Shown one piece after another: positions 35,184 to 47,193 of a stretch of 64,000 nucleotides of DNA. Under the pieces are notes generated by a model, which was given only the letters and a program-made list of their open reading frames with translations, was not told where the DNA came from and made no database searches. The DNA is from Chlamydomonas reinhardtii (lineage: Eukaryota > Chlorophyta > Chlorophyceae > Chlamydomonadales > Chlamydomonadaceae). The stretch spans positions 8,859,084-8,923,083 of the forward strand of contig NC_057015.1 in the NCBI RefSeq assembly GCF_000002595.2, given 5' to 3'. The number at the start of each line of letters is the position of its first letter. The first letter of the stretch is position 1. Position numbers and translations under genes: made by a program.

Positions 35184-38100
35184 TTGGTGGCGTTACTGTG
35201 CACCGACGCGAACGTGAGGCAGGCGTTTGCGCACGTCCAGCAATAGTTCCTTATTGGACACTGTAAACTTATCTCACAACGTATATTAATGTATGGGGAA
35301 ATCTTGCGCACCTCAGGCATCGAACTATTATGTGTCGGGTGCCCGATGGTTTCCTGACTTTCCTTCCACGGGTTCCCCACGCTCCAACGCCCGCCCTCCT
35401 CCCGACCCCAGCTTCCGTACGGACCGGCCCCCGACCATGCTGTACCTGAGCGCTGTACGGGTAGGACTTCCTTTTCCGACAGGGGACGACCTTTCTTGTC
35501 CGACGAAGACCTTGAGCGGCAACGTGAGATTGCACGTGATTGTATCGGTTACAAGGAAGGACCCGCTGACGCAGTTCAAGAGCCAGTGACGTGGAATGCA
35601 ATGTTTGCGGCCACCCTGCTCTGGAACCCAGGGGTTTACCGCCTGAATCACCGGCCTAGCCTAACCTCACGCGAGTGCGATGGGACAGGGTAAGGGGCAG
35701 GTTAGCGTAGTGTGTTGGCCCGATTTGGCGGCGTGTTGGTGCGTGTGTGCCCCGGCGGTGCTTCCCGTGCGGTACCTGGCCTGCTCTGTTGCTGGGTGTG
35801 TGAACACGGCCGCTTGGATAGGTGGGCGTGCGTGGCGGTCGGTTAGCTGCTGCCTGTGTGCCCCGGCTTGCGTGGGGCCCATGGCCCAGTTTGCTGCGGG
35901 TTGGTGCGTGTGTGCCTGCGCTTGGTCGTGCGCCTGCGGTGGTTCCCGTGTGGTCTTTAGTCTGCTTTGTTGCTGGGTCAGTGCGCGCGGCCGCTTGGAT
36001 CGGCATGCATGCGTGGCAGTCGGGTAGCAGCTGCCTGTGTTCCCTGGCCTGCATGGGGTCCGAGGCCTGGTTTGCAGTGCGTTGGTGCGGGTGTGCCGGC
36101 GCTCTGTGGTGTGTGCGGGCTGGGGTGGTTTCTCCTTTCTTTTCTGTTTCCTGCTCTATCCCCTGCGCCTGCTTCTTGCTCTGCTCTGTGAGTCCGGTGG
36201 TTACTTCGCCTGCCCCGGAGGGGTGCCCGTGGGTTTCGGTGGCTGGTGTGGTGGTCCCAAACAAGGGTGTCAGCATTGTACGGTTGGAAATGGGCTGGCA
36301 CCGACTGCAAACTGGTAGACGGACTATGGCCCCACGTCACCCCATAGGGTCCGCCTACTCAAGATTCAGATCTGTGGTGCCTTATGATGCGCTGTTCCGT
36401 CTGCATAGCGGATGCAGCGCGTAAAAGACGCCGGTGGCGACAAGTAGCCTGCGTGAATTACAACTTCGTGCGTCCATATTGAGTCCTGCGTACCGTACTG
36501 GTCTTATTCATAGCAACCATGGTTGCTTATCTGCAGTACCAATAAACCATCCACCAGGCCATTCCACCAGGGGGCTGGGCGTTGCCCAAGTGCGCGGCGT
36601 ATTTCCAAGCCTCCTCCGGGCAGTCAAAAAGAGCAGCAAGGTTCAGCACATGGTTTGGGACACTGCATGTGCTCGGGGGCGCAACAAACCCCACCCACAG
36701 CATGGACCAGCCTGTGCCTAACCTCGTCGCTTCTTAGACTGCGACAGCCGCACTCGCCCAGCGCAGGTATTGTGCTTACGTTCCAGCACCGTTGCTATTC
36801 CGCAGTCATCCTGCCACCCCAATCCTACCGACCCCATATCTTCACGCAAATCCGGTCACATAAATGACAAATCGAGCGTCAATGACCTGGCCGGCAATCA
36901 CACACGCCATGATTGCAGAAAGAAAGCGTGGGTTGAAGCGTGCACGGGTGCTGGCGTATTCACTTGGAGCAGGGCAGCCGGCAGCACAGAACCGGGATGC
37001 TCGCAAGGAAGCAGAACCACCTTGCACCCCAGCGCCGTCACGAGCTCTGCAGCACAGCGCCCGTATGCCGACCCCGAAGATTAGGTGACGATGAAATACA
37101 CAGCCAGTAGCCACGGCTGGTGGTGCGCAAATAGGTACAACCAAGTCTCCAATCCAATGCCACATTGACCGTGCACCGGAGTAAGCCGCAAGCGCACACA
37201 GTGACATGCACACAACCGCTACAGCGTGCGCCGGTGCCAAACTGCATAAATGGGAGGTCGCACCACGCCAGCATCGTGCATGGGGCACGCAAAGTCTGGC
37301 ACTGCGGTTCTCGCGAGATTGACAGTAGGGGCGGCATGTGTACCCCTCAAAATAATGAGTCTCCATCCTGCATGACATCCTGACTCTGCCATTACTGGCA
37401 AAACGCACCAAAATGCTTCTTATGGCCCTGCGTTCTGCCACAGCTTTCCAGTGAGCCCGTCTCAGCTAGTTTCGTTTTCACGTCATGAACCTGTATTGCC
37501 AACCCGGGCAGCCTCCGAAGCCTTTTCCAACAACCATACATGTCCACATGATATACACACGCCACCACAAGCATACGGCTGCTCCAAGCACAACTGAGCC
37601 CGCCATTGGCGTAGCAGCAATAGCAGCAATCACTCTCCTAGTGCTCCTTGTTAAAGTCACCACGTACACTGCTTGCCATGACGTGTCGAGAGGACGGCAT
37701 GTAAGGCAGGAAGGCATACCCCCTCTCACCAGCAGAACTACCACTGCCCGGGACAGATGTACTCCAGCGTCAGGCACACTGTGTCAGAATCGTCCTAGTC
37801 ATGTACGCCGTGCTTGCACAGCCTCTGTATAGGGACACCATAAGCCATCCTTGAATATGTACGACGCGGAAGTGCCGCAAATGCATAAGGCTTACGCTTT
37901 CAACAGTCCACATGCCTGACCCGCCTGACCCGCCTGACCCTCAAAAACCAACAGTCGGCTGCCCTGAAACACTCATCATTCCTGATGCAATATGTACGGT
38001 ACGACGAAGCAACCAAACGAACATGATCTCCCCGCGCGCCGTTCCCTCCCCAGTGTCCTGTTATGTACGACAGCGCATGTGGCTTTTAGGCAGAATGAGC

Positions 38101-38608
38101 ACCGGCGGCAAGCACGCCGCCAGACGAGCACGCACACGGGTGATGATGCAAATTTATGGCAGGAGTCGAGGAACCGTCCGCATTTGGCGGCTAGCCTGCA
38201 TGGCCGAGAACGAACCCAACCCACGCCATAACACTGTGACGTGCATCCCGCAAACACATCGCAAGCCCTCCCGCAGGCCTGCACAACGCAACGCAATATG
38301 TAACCCTCTCGGCAAAATGTTGTTGGAAACACACGGGATGGCCAGTCAGTGCGCCCGGCATGTCTCATATCTTAAAAAGAAGCCCTGTGCACGGTATTCA
38401 CAAATGCGCTAGGGGTGCTCCGGAAATCAGAAGACACTCCGTAATCGATTCCATGGATTGCATTAAGCAAGACACCCGGAACCCTGCCCGCAGGTCAGTA
38501 CCCTTCCGCTTCCAGCGCCGCACATGATGACGACAGCTCTTAATCACAGCTGGGTCATCCGCGCAGCGCAGCGCGAAGCGAACCAACCGCTCTCTCAAGG
38601 GAAGCCGT
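35184..38608. other. Gene-poor stretch, 3.4 kb
   Basis: Composition is lower in GC than the exons. It includes the promoter of the small membrane protein on the left and the 3' UTR of the secreted protein on the right. It holds a degenerate minisatellite (35736-36120) and an isolated coding-like frame (about 35490-35693, plus; SDEDLERQREIARDCIGYK). Long open frames at 36842-37441 (minus) and 36864-37088 (plus) overlap, and neither shows a domain or splice partner. No gene can be defended. Confidence 0.55.
35736..36120. repeat. Degenerate minisatellite, unit 165-181 bp
   Basis: Three diverged units begin with TTGGTGCG at 35736, 35901 and 36082. Each carries GTGTGTGCC, GGCCGCTTGGAT and TGGCGGTCGG-like blocks in the same order. 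The unit length varies (165 then 181), so copies have gained and lost bases. Long open frames across it on both strands are a by-product of the repeated composition. Confidence 0.75.
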
Positions 38609-41600
38609 TTAAAGCTTCTTCTTGGCGACGCCGGGCGCCAGGTACTCAGCGGGGTTGGTGGGGTAGATCGCGCGGCCGCCAAAACGCACGTACTCAATGT
38701 AGGGGCCGTAGTTGGGGCCGGCCTTGGCGGGGCGCGCGACGGTGATGACCACGCCACCGATGGTCTTGGCCAGAAGCTTGGCGGGCAGGGTGGCCTGGGT
38801 GCCGTTGGCGGGGACGGGGGCCATGATGCCGGAGCGCACCTTGCCGACGCGCACGGTGAGCCAGGTCTGGCAGGCGGTGGAATCGTCGGTGGGCTTGGTG
38901 TACAGCACGCGCCCCAGGGTGGCGTCCGAGACGACGCCGGCGGCGGGGTAGCTCCACTTGAGGGCCTGGACCTGTGAGGCAGCGGGTTATGGAAACCGTC
39001 AAGGATGAGGGGTGAGGAATGAGGGACGAGAGAAAGGGGTATGCAGTGGCGCGACAAGAGGTGTTCGGCAGGCGTGCAGCGGGTTGTGGCGTGGCGTCAA
39101 GGGTGAGAATTGAGGAATGAGGGACGAGAGAAAGGGGTATGCAGTGGCGCGACAAGAGGTGTTCGGCAGGCGTGCAGAGCTTGGTAAACGAGGGGCATTC
39201 CATGGGTGCTTGGGTGCACAGTCACGGGGCGAGGCGGCTGCTTGATGCATGGCTTGCAGATAGTAAGGGCTTGTAAGTAGCTCCTTAGCTAGGTTCTCAA
39301 GGCATCGCGGCGCACCTTGACGACGCCCGAGTTCTTCAGCTGCTTGATGTAGATGCGGTTGATGTTCATGGGGTCCTTGAAGAAGATGGGCACCGACACC
39401 ACAGAGCTAGTGGCCTTCCAGGCCTGGGCGCAGCCGGCGCACAGAGCCTTGCCGGCCGTGCAGTCCGTCTTGTTCAGGTCCACCTGCAGGCAACAAACCA
39501 TTTCCTTGAGATACCAACCTTTGCATAAGATACCGTGAGCGCCATCAGTGTGACTGAGGCTTGCGACTGCTACCTCCCCTTTGTTATACATCCCTTCCAC
39601 CCAACTTCCGCGTCACTCATGCTGCACCCGCCCTAGTTACGGCAAGTACACGCACCAGCTGCAGAGGGCCGTAGGGAGTGAGCTCATTCTTGAAGTCGGC
39701 ATCGGTGTTCCACACCAGGGCGCGGGTCTTGCCGACGGAGCCCTGGCCAGTGAGGTTGCGGAAGTTGAGGAAGGGGGCACCCTCCAGGCCAGAACCGCGG
39801 GGAGGGGGAGGGAAGCCAGCGGCGATCTTCTTGGCGCCTGTGGGCATCCAGTCGAGAGCAGGTAGCAGTGCTGGGTTAGACTGTGCGGTATGGAAAGAAA
39901 GCCGTAACATGCAGCGCAAGGCGGCGCTCAAGGGCTGCCTGCTGTAACCAACATGTGTGGACAATCCTTGCATCAGGCTCAAGGTCAACATAGCGTACCC
40001 GACCTGCCTGTAAAGTACCGATACAGCCCAGTCGTCTACTCGACCCGCACGACTCACCCAGCTGCTTCTCCAGAGCCTTGAGGTCCACGGGCGGCGGGCG
40101 GGGAGGGCGGGGAGGGGGAGATGGGGGGTTCGTGCCGCCAGGGGGCAGGGGCGGGCTGACCGGCAGAGGCACCTCCACGAACAGCACAATGGAGAAGGCG
40201 ATGGAGAGGGTGCCCTTCAGATCGTTGCCATTGTTGGTACCGCCGTTGCCATTGCCATTGCCGTTGCCGTTGCCGTTGCCGTTGCCATTGCCATTGCCAT
40301 TGCCGTTGCCGTTGCCGTTATCGTCAGCCAGGGCGCGGCGGATGACGGCGGTGTCGGACAGCGAGGCCGCGTCCGTGTCCATCAGGCTCATCACCATGTC
40401 GGCAGTGGCGGGGACGCGCTCCTCCAGCACCAGGCGGACCACGCCGCGGGCCAGCTCGGGGCCCATGGCCTCCAGGACCGTGGCCAGGGCGACCGACGGC
40501 TCGGCCTGGACGGCATCGGCGGCCTTGCCCTCGGCGGCGCGGCGGCGCCAGTACTGCACGCCGACCAGGGCGTTGAGGCTGACTCCGTTGATGGTGACCT
40601 GGCGGATGAGCACCTGGCTGGCCAGCACCTTCCAGGCGTTGGCGAAGGCGAGCTTGAGGCTCTCCACGTAAGCCTTGACGTCCTCGGGGGTCTGGAAGTT
40701 CAGCTTGGCGCCCTCGATGGTCATGACATAGTTCTCAACCACGCGGGCAATGCCGGGCGGCTGTGTTGCAGAAGCAGCAGAGGAGGAGCGGAGAGCGGGT
40801 CAGTCACACTATGACTTTGGGTAGCACACGATAAGAACTAAGAAGCGTGTTGAAACAGGGCCTTAGAGGAGCCCTGGAGTGTGAACTTACGTTCGGGGGA
40901 GGCGAGGGAGGCACCGGAGGCAGAGGCGAGGGAGGGCTCGGCGAAGCAGGGGTGGGGCTGGGGGGGCTGGGGGGGCCGGGGTAGACGCCAGCGGCGGCGG
41001 TCTGCAGGAAGCGGCGCACCACCTCGGTGGCATCGGCGGCCGCGTCAGCGGCGCCGTCAAGCACCGAGTCAAACACAGTCGACTGAACGCCCTCCTCGGG
41101 GGCGGTGTAGGTGCCTGTGGGTGGAAAACAACAAGGAGAGCGGTTGGCCGGTGTCACTTCCGTCATCAGGTCCAAGTGCATGAATCTAGGCACATGCTGC
41201 GACAAATGCTGTGAGCGGCATGAGGGGGCGGCAGCTGGGCACTGGCGGCTAGTGGCACAAAGACAGGGTTATAAGTACGGCCGGACACGCACCGGCGGCG
41301 AAGTCCTCGATGATCTTGTTCAGCAGGGCGCCCCACTGCTCCTGGGGGCCGGCCTTCCAGTTATAGCCCAGCACGACGACAGCGCCGGCAACTCCCACCT
41401 TGCCGAAGGCCTGCGAGGTGAGAGGTGTCCAAGCATAGGGTCCAGGTAAGAGAGACTGAAGTCGGCGGCGCAGCGGCACGGTATGTGACGGGATCAGGCG
41501 GGGGCGAGGGCACGTGCGCCGCAGCTGGAGCATGCAGTTTCGGAGCGGAAACTCCCAACATGTGTACCGTGTCGAAGCTGCCTCCGACGCCTCCAGCAAC

Positions 41601-42753
41601 TCAAGCTGCCGTTAATCCCGTGTCCAAGCGCAGCTAGCCTGTTGCAAACCCAACCTCTCCCCCCCCCCTGGCCGCGATTACGCACCTGCGCAACCACGCG
41701 CACGTCCTCGCCGTCCTCGTACGTGTAGAGGGGGATGACCACGGCACTGGAGTCCTCGTGGCTGCAATAAGTAGAAACGTAGCGAGACACAACAGAACCA
41801 GTGGAAGGGAGTAAGCCTTGGTAAGGTGGACGAGAATCGCGGAGGTCGTGGTGTGAGCTTGGGCGTAGGCAGCTCCTCTCTTGGGACAAACAACTCATGT
41901 GTACAGTACGTCACAAGATCATACACGCGACAGGAATTCCATGATTGACCACATCGCAGCTCTGCTCGACCGAACTCCGAGACTTCCGATGTTATCGACT
42001 ACTGTCGACTATGAGGAAGACTAGGGTTGTTATTCTGCATATGCCCGATCGCAGCCGCACCTGCACACGGTGCTGGCACTGGTAATTCGGACGTTCTCGA
42101 GCGTCTTGGGCCACGAGCCGGCAAGAAACTCGGAAGCCTGCTCTGTGACGCTGGGAACAGCCGCGGCCTGCGCGTTGTCACCGGCGGCCTTGCAAGAGAT
42201 CCAGTTACCTGCCCGGTAATGCACACGAGTAATGTTTAATTAAGCCATGGCTATCTTACACTAACGGAGTGAAGTGACGTCGCGCGCCATCGACTGCTTT
42301 GCGAGCCAGCGACGGTTGGTGGTGTACCTTGCAACAACTCGGGCCTGTGATAGCGCAAACCATCAAAACCATGTGCTCACCGTCATAGTTGAGGGCCTTG
42401 GCAGCGAAGTCTGCACCGCTGTGAGACGAGGAATCCAGGGCAATTACAACGCGCCCCGCAGCAATGTACTGCGAGATTGCGTCCATGTCCTCGACAGAGC
42501 TGAACGAAGCCTGGCCGGTTTGGGCCGGCAACACAAAGGCAGCAGGCTCCGCGGCACCCATCGGCGCGCCGGAGGCCACCTGCGCGGTGAACGCGCTGGA
42601 CAGCTGCGCGATAAGGTTCTGTGGCCCGTTGTCCCACGAGAGGTCAATCACACCGCTAGCGGCGTTTAGGTAGACATCCACGGTGGTGGCTGAAGACGCC
42701 GCGCAGCCGATTAGCACGGCCAGCAGCCCTAGAAGGGCGCTTTGTCTGTACAT
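38609..42753 (-). CDS. Secreted proline-rich protein, cell-wall/matrix type
   Basis: Nine phase-consistent exons: 42381-42753 (start), 42061-42208, 41686-41761, 41293-41410, 40891-41114, 40058-40760, 39656-39870, 39316-39483, 38609-38971; 795 residues. A signal peptide opens the protein (MYRQSALLGLLAVLIGCAAS), with cleavage expected near residue 20. An N-terminal globular region of about 230 residues leads to an SPPSP-type proline spacer (PSPPSPTPASPSPPSPLPP). A helical middle domain ends in a run of 13 Asn-Gly pairs (40243-40320), and a second Pro-rich linker (PPSPPPRPPRPPP) precedes a C-terminal region with closely spaced Cys (DCTAGKALCAGC). Pro-rich spacers between globular parts are the plan of volvocine extracellular-matrix hydroxyproline glycoproteins such as pherophorins, though I do not see a clear pherophorin domain. 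Likely secreted and O-glycosylated; exact role unknown. Confidence 0.85.
38980..39177. repeat. 98-bp tandem repeat in intron
   Basis: Two units sit in the last intron of the secreted-protein gene. A 67-base core is identical at 39013-39079 and 39111-39177, with a more diverged remainder. Confidence 0.88.
40243..40320 (-). repeat. Coding hexanucleotide run, (Asn-Gly)n
   Basis: GCCGTT/GCCATT units on the plus strand encode 13 consecutive Asn-Gly pairs in the secreted protein. Synonymous GGT/GGC and AAC/AAT alternation is limited, so the run could vary in length between strains without shifting frame. Confidence 0.9.
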
Positions 42754-43317
42754 GGTTGAACCTCTGCAATGTCTAGCCCCTGTGTGAATTGGATACCGGC
42801 CGATTTGAGTCCGGCCTTAATATACCTCTCGCAAGCCCGCCGACTCTAGTTATGCAATGCACCCGATCGATGCGCCCACCTTCGCATGCGCCCGCCCGAA
42901 AGGTTGCGGTAGCTAACTGCGTATTAATTTGCACCTTACCTCAGGGCGTCGTGCAGCGCCCGGCGGGGTCCCCGTCTCTCGAGCAGGTAGGGTGGGAACG
43001 GACGTCCGATCGACGACTCGCTATGTTCACTAGACTTAGTTCGACCAAGAATATAAGCATCTGCAAGGAGCACACAGCTATTTGTAGTCCCTTGGCTGAA
43101 AACGCCCGCTGGTTTCAATCAAGTTTTGTAGCCCTTCTCAACCGTCGTTCGCAAGAAAGGCACCCCCAGTCCCCGCGTTCATCACTGTAAATAACCACAA
43201 CTTAAACATATCCAATGATACCTGTTTTGGAACACGTAGTCCACTAACCGTCGCTGCTCAGCGAGCCGCGAGTGAGCGGCTCCTAACTCCATATAATTTT
43301 AGAATACACGTCTGTAT

Positions 43318-43524
43318 TCAAGGGGTCACGTACACGAGCAGGGCGCTAAAGCGCACGACCTTGGCTGTGGCGGGCGTAATGCTGGCATTCGAGCACGTCA
43401 CGGTTACCGCATCGTTGCTCTGCACGTTTGCTTCAAACGATTCGTGATCCATGCTTATTGTAAGCCTCACGGTGTAAGTCCCCTCCCCCCTCGCTCGGCA
43501 GGGAGTGATTGTGTGCGGGGCAGC
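43318..43524 (-). CDS. Isolated coding-like frame, possible gene or exon remnant
   Basis: Reading from an ATG at 43524, about 68 residues follow to a stop at 43318: MAAPHTITPCRARGEG, then TYTVRLTISMDHESFEANV, then DAVTVTCSNASITPATAKV. The alternation of hydrophobic and polar residues with frequent Thr/Val resembles beta strands of a secreted domain. There is no supported upstream exon. It could be a lone small gene, the last exon of an undetected gene, or a relic. It lies 565 bases upstream of the secreted-protein start on the same strand. Confidence 0.25.
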   Translation of the reverse strand, partial: AAPHTITPCRARGEGTYTVRLTISMDHESFEANVQSNDAVTVTCSNASITPATAKVVRFSALLVYVTP

Positions 43525-45770
43525 CATCGCTACCAGCATCGTTGAAGGCCGGCCAGGTCCGGCGAGCGTGACTTAGGTGGCGAGCATGCCAATGAAACTT
43601 CCCCAAGCGCGCCAACACTGGCATGCATAGATTGCACGAGAGATGCATTTGTGGGGACGACCAGCCGCGCAGGGTTCAGGAAAGCAAGGTGGCTAAGTGA
43701 TGGGCACGCAGAGACATCGCCGCAGGGGCTTCCCATAAACAAGTCAGCAGCATTTATACTGCTCTAAGTAATACTCAATGCCTGCCGCGGCAGTGGGCGG
43801 TCAGCTGCGCAGGGGGTAGGACGGGTGGGTGGGTGCACTACATACTGCGTGACTGGGTGGGCTGGCGGGGATGGTGGATGCAAGCCCCGGATGCAAGCCC
43901 CGGGGACTTTCTCACACGAACACACCGCGCTCCTGATCGCGCAGCGTTTCTGCGCCTCAAGTACACCTCGCGCCACGATGGGCGGCCGCCCCCTGCCGTG
44001 AAGAAGGCGTGCGTTCTCTGCTCGCAGGTACCCTTAGGCGCTGGTTGGTTGTGGATGCGGATTACAATGGTTATGGACTTGACACGTTTGAGAGATAGAC
44101 CATGCGAACTTGACAATGGCTTTAGTGAGATGTAACCCACGTACAGAACGGGAGTGTGGGCATTGCATGGAAACGGGGTGCGTGTTGTAGGATACTGCGT
44201 TGTTCAGTTGTGGTACTGGGTGCGGAGCTTCCTCCGGCCTCCGCAGTGATCCGCATGTTGCATACCGGTACCGTATTGACTTGCGGAGCCACGCACATGC
44301 CTCAATGCGTATGCCAGCTTTCGCTTGCCTGGAGGCACGGCCGTGTCAATGTTTCGGAGGCCAAGCCAGGGCTCAGACATACGGGGTCGGCGGGACGCCA
44401 AGCAATGCCCGGACGCTGCAGCCCACGCCACGTCTCCAGTAAGGCCGCAAGGGTGTACCGTACCTCATCTCCCGGACAAAGGAGGGGTCGGTTTGCAGTT
44501 CCTGCCCAGTTAGCGACTGCGCATGGCATGGCGACTGCGTGCACACATCAGGTGTGGCGCAGCCTAGCCACAACACAAACAATATGATCACAAGGGCCAA
44601 GGTAATTCTGGTGCTGAGAAACACCGTCGCAACGAATCCCGATCCTACCAACATGCTTGCTCCGGCGCCAGGCCCAGTAAGAGGCAAGAGAGCCCTGCCT
44701 CTCACAGGAAAAAGGCGCGTGCTTGGCGCCGCACACTTCGCCTTGGCTGGACTGCCTGTGTCCAGTGCAGTGTCCTGCCCTCCGTTTCCCTGACCAAGAT
44801 GCATGTCAGAGCAGTCTGCAGTCCCGTCCTATGTGCCGCAGTTACCCACATCTTCGCTGTCGTGCATACCGTACAGCCAGTGCCACATGCAACTCCTCGG
44901 TCGTGCGCGCTTCCGCAAGTGTCACCGTGTGTCACCACCGCCACAGCCACTGGCTCTGGCAGTGAAAAACACACGCAAAAAAACCCTATGGACGACCTAG
45001 GGAGCAACCCGGGTTCACTCGGGGCGTGCCCATACACGCCGCACCGTCCAAAGACCAAACCTTGCCTAAGGCTTCTACATGACATATGTATGTTATGACT
45101 TGTTGTTTTAAGCCCTGGCGCGGCCTCCCCGCTCGCCGACCTCGCGAAATGCAGCGACATGCCCCGACATTGTGCACGAAGAGCTGCTTTTAGCCCTCGC
45201 AAAGCCTTGAATTCCCATTCCTATAGCTGAAAGCAGACACGGCATCAATTACGGTTTGAAAAAATGGCTCCACGAGGGACCTCGGTCGCGAAATTGCCGG
45301 TCGGCAGAGCCTCACATTTTGCCCCGGGATACATTCCAATGCAATATTGGGTATCTAAATAACATACTGAGTGAGTTACTGCTCTCTCCAGCACACTTTG
45401 GCCCAATCGGACCGACACGCGCCCATCGGGCACATGGCTGGCGGGCCAAAACCCGCCCATTTCGACCTCAGGCGAGCGCGGACCGCCCTCCCACTTGACC
45501 AGCAAGCCATTACTACATGCACGGAGGGGCTGAGAGCGTGGGGGACTCAGGGGAGACCAGTTTGGCCATGGGGACCCCCTGCCCACCCCTATGACCCCCC
45601 GCACGGGAAGGGCCGTACGGCAGTGGTAGTACTGTCGGACGGTGAATCTGACACGACAGGCGATTTGTGGGGGGTAGGTAAGGTTGGTTTCCACGTCGGA
45701 CTGTACTACCACGACTAAACACAGGTCCAAAGGTTGTGCAGTTTTGGGACGGTGCCCCAAACTGAAGTGA

Positions 45771-46010
45771 ACCCGGGTTGCTAGGGAGGAGAGGATTTGC
45801 CCGCTATGTGTTGCAAATGAAGTCGAAGATGAGAATCATGTGCTCATGCGGTGTACGGCCTACGACCAGTTGCGTTTGGGTAGCGAGATCGATTTTACAG
45901 GCGGAATGCAGGCCGTCATGCAGAATGCGGACCCAGCCAGGTTAGCCGCGTTACTAGATTCCATTTGGGAGCACAGGAGCATAAGCACCCCCATTCGGGG
46001 ACCAAACTAG
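45771..46010 (+). mobile_element. LINE (non-LTR retrotransposon) 3' end, truncated
   Basis: An open stretch of 80 codons starts RVAREERICPLCVANEVEDE and continues NHVLMRCTAYDQLRLGS. The CPLC..EDE.H.L..C pattern is the cysteine/histidine motif found after the reverse transcriptase in many LINE ORF2 proteins. It ends SISTPIRGPN and a stop. An in-frame stop lies just upstream at 45768, and no reverse-transcriptase or endonuclease motif was found to the left, so this is a 5'-truncated or decayed copy. No poly(A) tail or target-site duplication was found, so the element's true ends are not set. Confidence 0.7.
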
Positions 46011-47193
46011 CTGCATATATAAGTGTTGCAGGCGTTATAAGGGCCCCCCGGCCCGGGCCTAGGTTTCTACAAGGACAGGAATGCACGTCGTGCTCACCAC
46101 CTTGTAACCACACACAACACACGCCGCTGGGAGATGCGGAATCATGGAACGCGTGGCTGCCGGCATGCATCTCCACAGCCATAGCGTCCAGAGCCCCAGC
46201 AGTTGTTGAGGCGGCGAGTACGGAGCTTTCTGTCTGGCAGCTTGCCGTAAATTGCGTGAGAGAAGCAACATGGTGCTCCGACGCTGACTGTGAGAACCGG
46301 TATCGTACTTTCACGGTACACTGACACGGCCTTGGAGCTGAACGGGACGTTGTGGGCAGCGCTCTCGTTAGAACCACGCCGTATATGCGTACCACATCCA
46401 TCTTGAACTAAACTGCAGCTGTCATCATGGTATGAAGCTTTTGGTGAGCAGGCTAAACGCTGGAAAGCGAGGCCCAGGATGGAGGGAAACAGACGTAGGG
46501 ACAGCGATTGAGTGCACAGTGTTACTCCGCCCTCGTTTGGAAGAGAGTTTGGAGGTTGGCAGCGCTAACTGCAGTGCACAAGCATCGGCAACTAAGTTCC
46601 ATGCAACAAGGAGGTGGCTGCCTTATGGCAGGAAAAGGGCTGATCCCGGGTCGTTATCAACCCAGCCACCTTGACGCGTCCACTGGGGGTTGCGCTCGGA
46701 CCAGGAAGAAAGAGGCGTGAGAGCGAGCCGCTACAGAAATGGACAACGGTGACAGGCTCTTTATGACGGCTCGCCGTCTGCTGTGTCTTTGTAGCACATT
46801 TACCACGTACAGAAGTCATACTGCGCAAAGCCATGGCTTGCTTTTCGGGCAACCTCGCGAAAGTAAAGTTCCATGCAAAAATTCGGGCACGCTCAATCAA
46901 GCGCCTTTCCGTGAGAGGGTTCTCCACCATGCGAGGCAGAATATTAATCTTTGCCGAGACCTTGCATAAATAGTCCTTCAGCCGGCACCTGTTGCTCTGT
47001 TTCCTCCCGGGCCCCGACCTTTCCACCTGGCTTTTGCCTTCCGCTTTGCTGCCATTCACAGCGTTATGCAAGCTTAAGCTATCTTCAATAATTTTTCCAG
47101 GGTGGCAAGTGGAAATGACTTCCAAACGAAGCTAGCACCTTCAACGATTGTCCGGAGGCAGGGAGAGTCTCTTGAGGCGTTGTCACTGTGGTC

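Larger units (their letters stand above)
42754..47193. other. Gene-poor stretch, 4.4 kb
   Basis: Lies between two diverging genes (secreted protein, minus; STE20 kinase, plus), so both promoters are at its ends. It contains one isolated coding-like frame (43318-43524, minus) and the 3' end of a LINE (45771-46010, plus). Other open frames, such as 46592-47125 (minus, no early ATG) and 46130-46324 (plus), have no recognised domain or matching splice sites. Confidence 0.55.

Noticed and set aside
35656-36276. 206-codon minus frame rich in His, Thr, Pro
   Set aside because: It spans the degenerate minisatellite; the open frame follows from the repeats.
36842-37441. 199-codon frame on the minus strand
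   Set aside because: Overlaps a plausible plus-strand frame, has no domain, no splice partner and a composition like its noncoding surroundings.
46130-46324. Plus frame ending in CSDADCENRYRTFTVH
   Set aside because: I suspected a transposase remnant but could not see any catalytic motif.
46592-47125. Frame with KDYLCKVSAKINILPR-like peptide, minus strand
   Set aside because: The long form opens with TTG rather than ATG, there is no supported neighbour exon and it lies in the kinase promoter.
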